Source of the DNA: Paracoccaceae bacterium
GTDB lineage: Bacteria > Pseudomonadota > Alphaproteobacteria > Rhodobacterales > Rhodobacteraceae
Direction of reading: 5' to 3'
Length of the DNA: 6,280 nt
Assembly (NCBI GenBank): GCA_007123625.1
Contig: SKKS01000207.1
Coordinates: forward strand, 1 to 6,280
Both the position numbers and the translations under genes were made by a program. The notes under the pieces are model-generated. The model saw only the letters and a program-made list of their open reading frames with translations, was not told the DNA's origin and ran no database searches. Shown here piece after piece: positions 6,140 to 6,280 of this stretch. The stretch's first letter is position 1. Every line of letters starts with the position of its first letter.

Positions 6140-6280
6140 ATATCGGCGACGTCGCAGACCGCGCGGGGCTGCCTGCGAAAACCATCCGGTATTACGAGGA
6201 TATCGACCTCATCACCCCCGCCCGCGCCGCCAACGGCTACCGCCGCTTCAGCGAGCGCGACCTGCACAAACTGGCCTTCC
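6136..6280 (+). CDS. MerR-family Cu(I)-responsive regulator, CueR/HmrR type (3' partial)
   Basis: The first 48 codons are present and run off the right edge. They encode a MerR winged-helix DNA-binding domain: MNIGDVADRAGLPAKTIRYY (helix-turn-helix with R18, Y19, Y20), then EDIDLITPARAANGYRRFS with the wing residues N33-G34-Y35-R36, then the start of the next helix (ERDLHKLAF). The PAKTIRYYE and NGYR pattern is that of CueR/HmrR copper regulators. The metal-binding cysteines and the dimerisation helix lie outside the window, so metal specificity is inferred from copA and from the CueR-type operator in front of it. The start overlaps the copA stop (ATGA, 6136-6139) behind a strong GGAGG, so the two genes are probably co-transcribed and translationally coupled. 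The regulator would then raise its own synthesis when copper activates copA. Confidence 0.9.
   Translation, partial: MNIGDVADRAGLPAKTIRYYEDIDLITPARAANGYRRFSERDLHKLAF

Overview
The window is high-GC DNA with gene content and codon style typical of an alphaproteobacterium, most likely Rhodobacterales (inferred from the VgrG, DUF1036 and CopA/HmrR-type proteins; no rRNA or other taxonomic marker is present). It holds the end of a type VI secretion (T6SS) region and the start of a copper-resistance operon, separated by one small gene on the opposite strand.

Left part (1-3089, + strand): a gene that enters from outside the window and ends at 937. It encodes a Pro/Ala-rich linker, one membrane helix and an extracytoplasmic domain, an arrangement like the C-terminal end of a T6SS-associated membrane Ser/Thr kinase, although no kinase domain is visible. 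A 121-bp gap with a possible promoter and leader hairpin follows, then a complete vgrG (1059-3089), the T6SS spike-tip protein. No effector, immunity protein or adaptor follows vgrG.

Middle (3115-3534, - strand): a small exported four-cysteine protein of the DUF1036 family, convergent with vgrG (25 bp between the stop codons) and divergent from the copper operon.

Right part (3579-6280, + strand): a clear CueR-type copper promoter (TTGACC, 19-bp spacer, TATGTG, with a CCTTCC/GGAAGG dyad in the long spacer), then copA, a P1B-1 Cu(I)-exporting ATPase with two N-terminal metal-binding domains. Overlapping its stop codon by ATGA is the first 48 codons of a MerR-family copper regulator (CueR/HmrR type). 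The expected circuit is that Cu(I)-bound regulator untwists the 19-bp-spacer promoter, raising copA transcription together with its own.

I found no previously undescribed system. The families are known ones; the best sequence-level observations are the copper promoter, the translationally coupled regulator, and the leader of vgrG. There are no tRNAs, rRNAs, CRISPR repeats or insertion sequences, and no gene-free stretch longer than about 120 bp.
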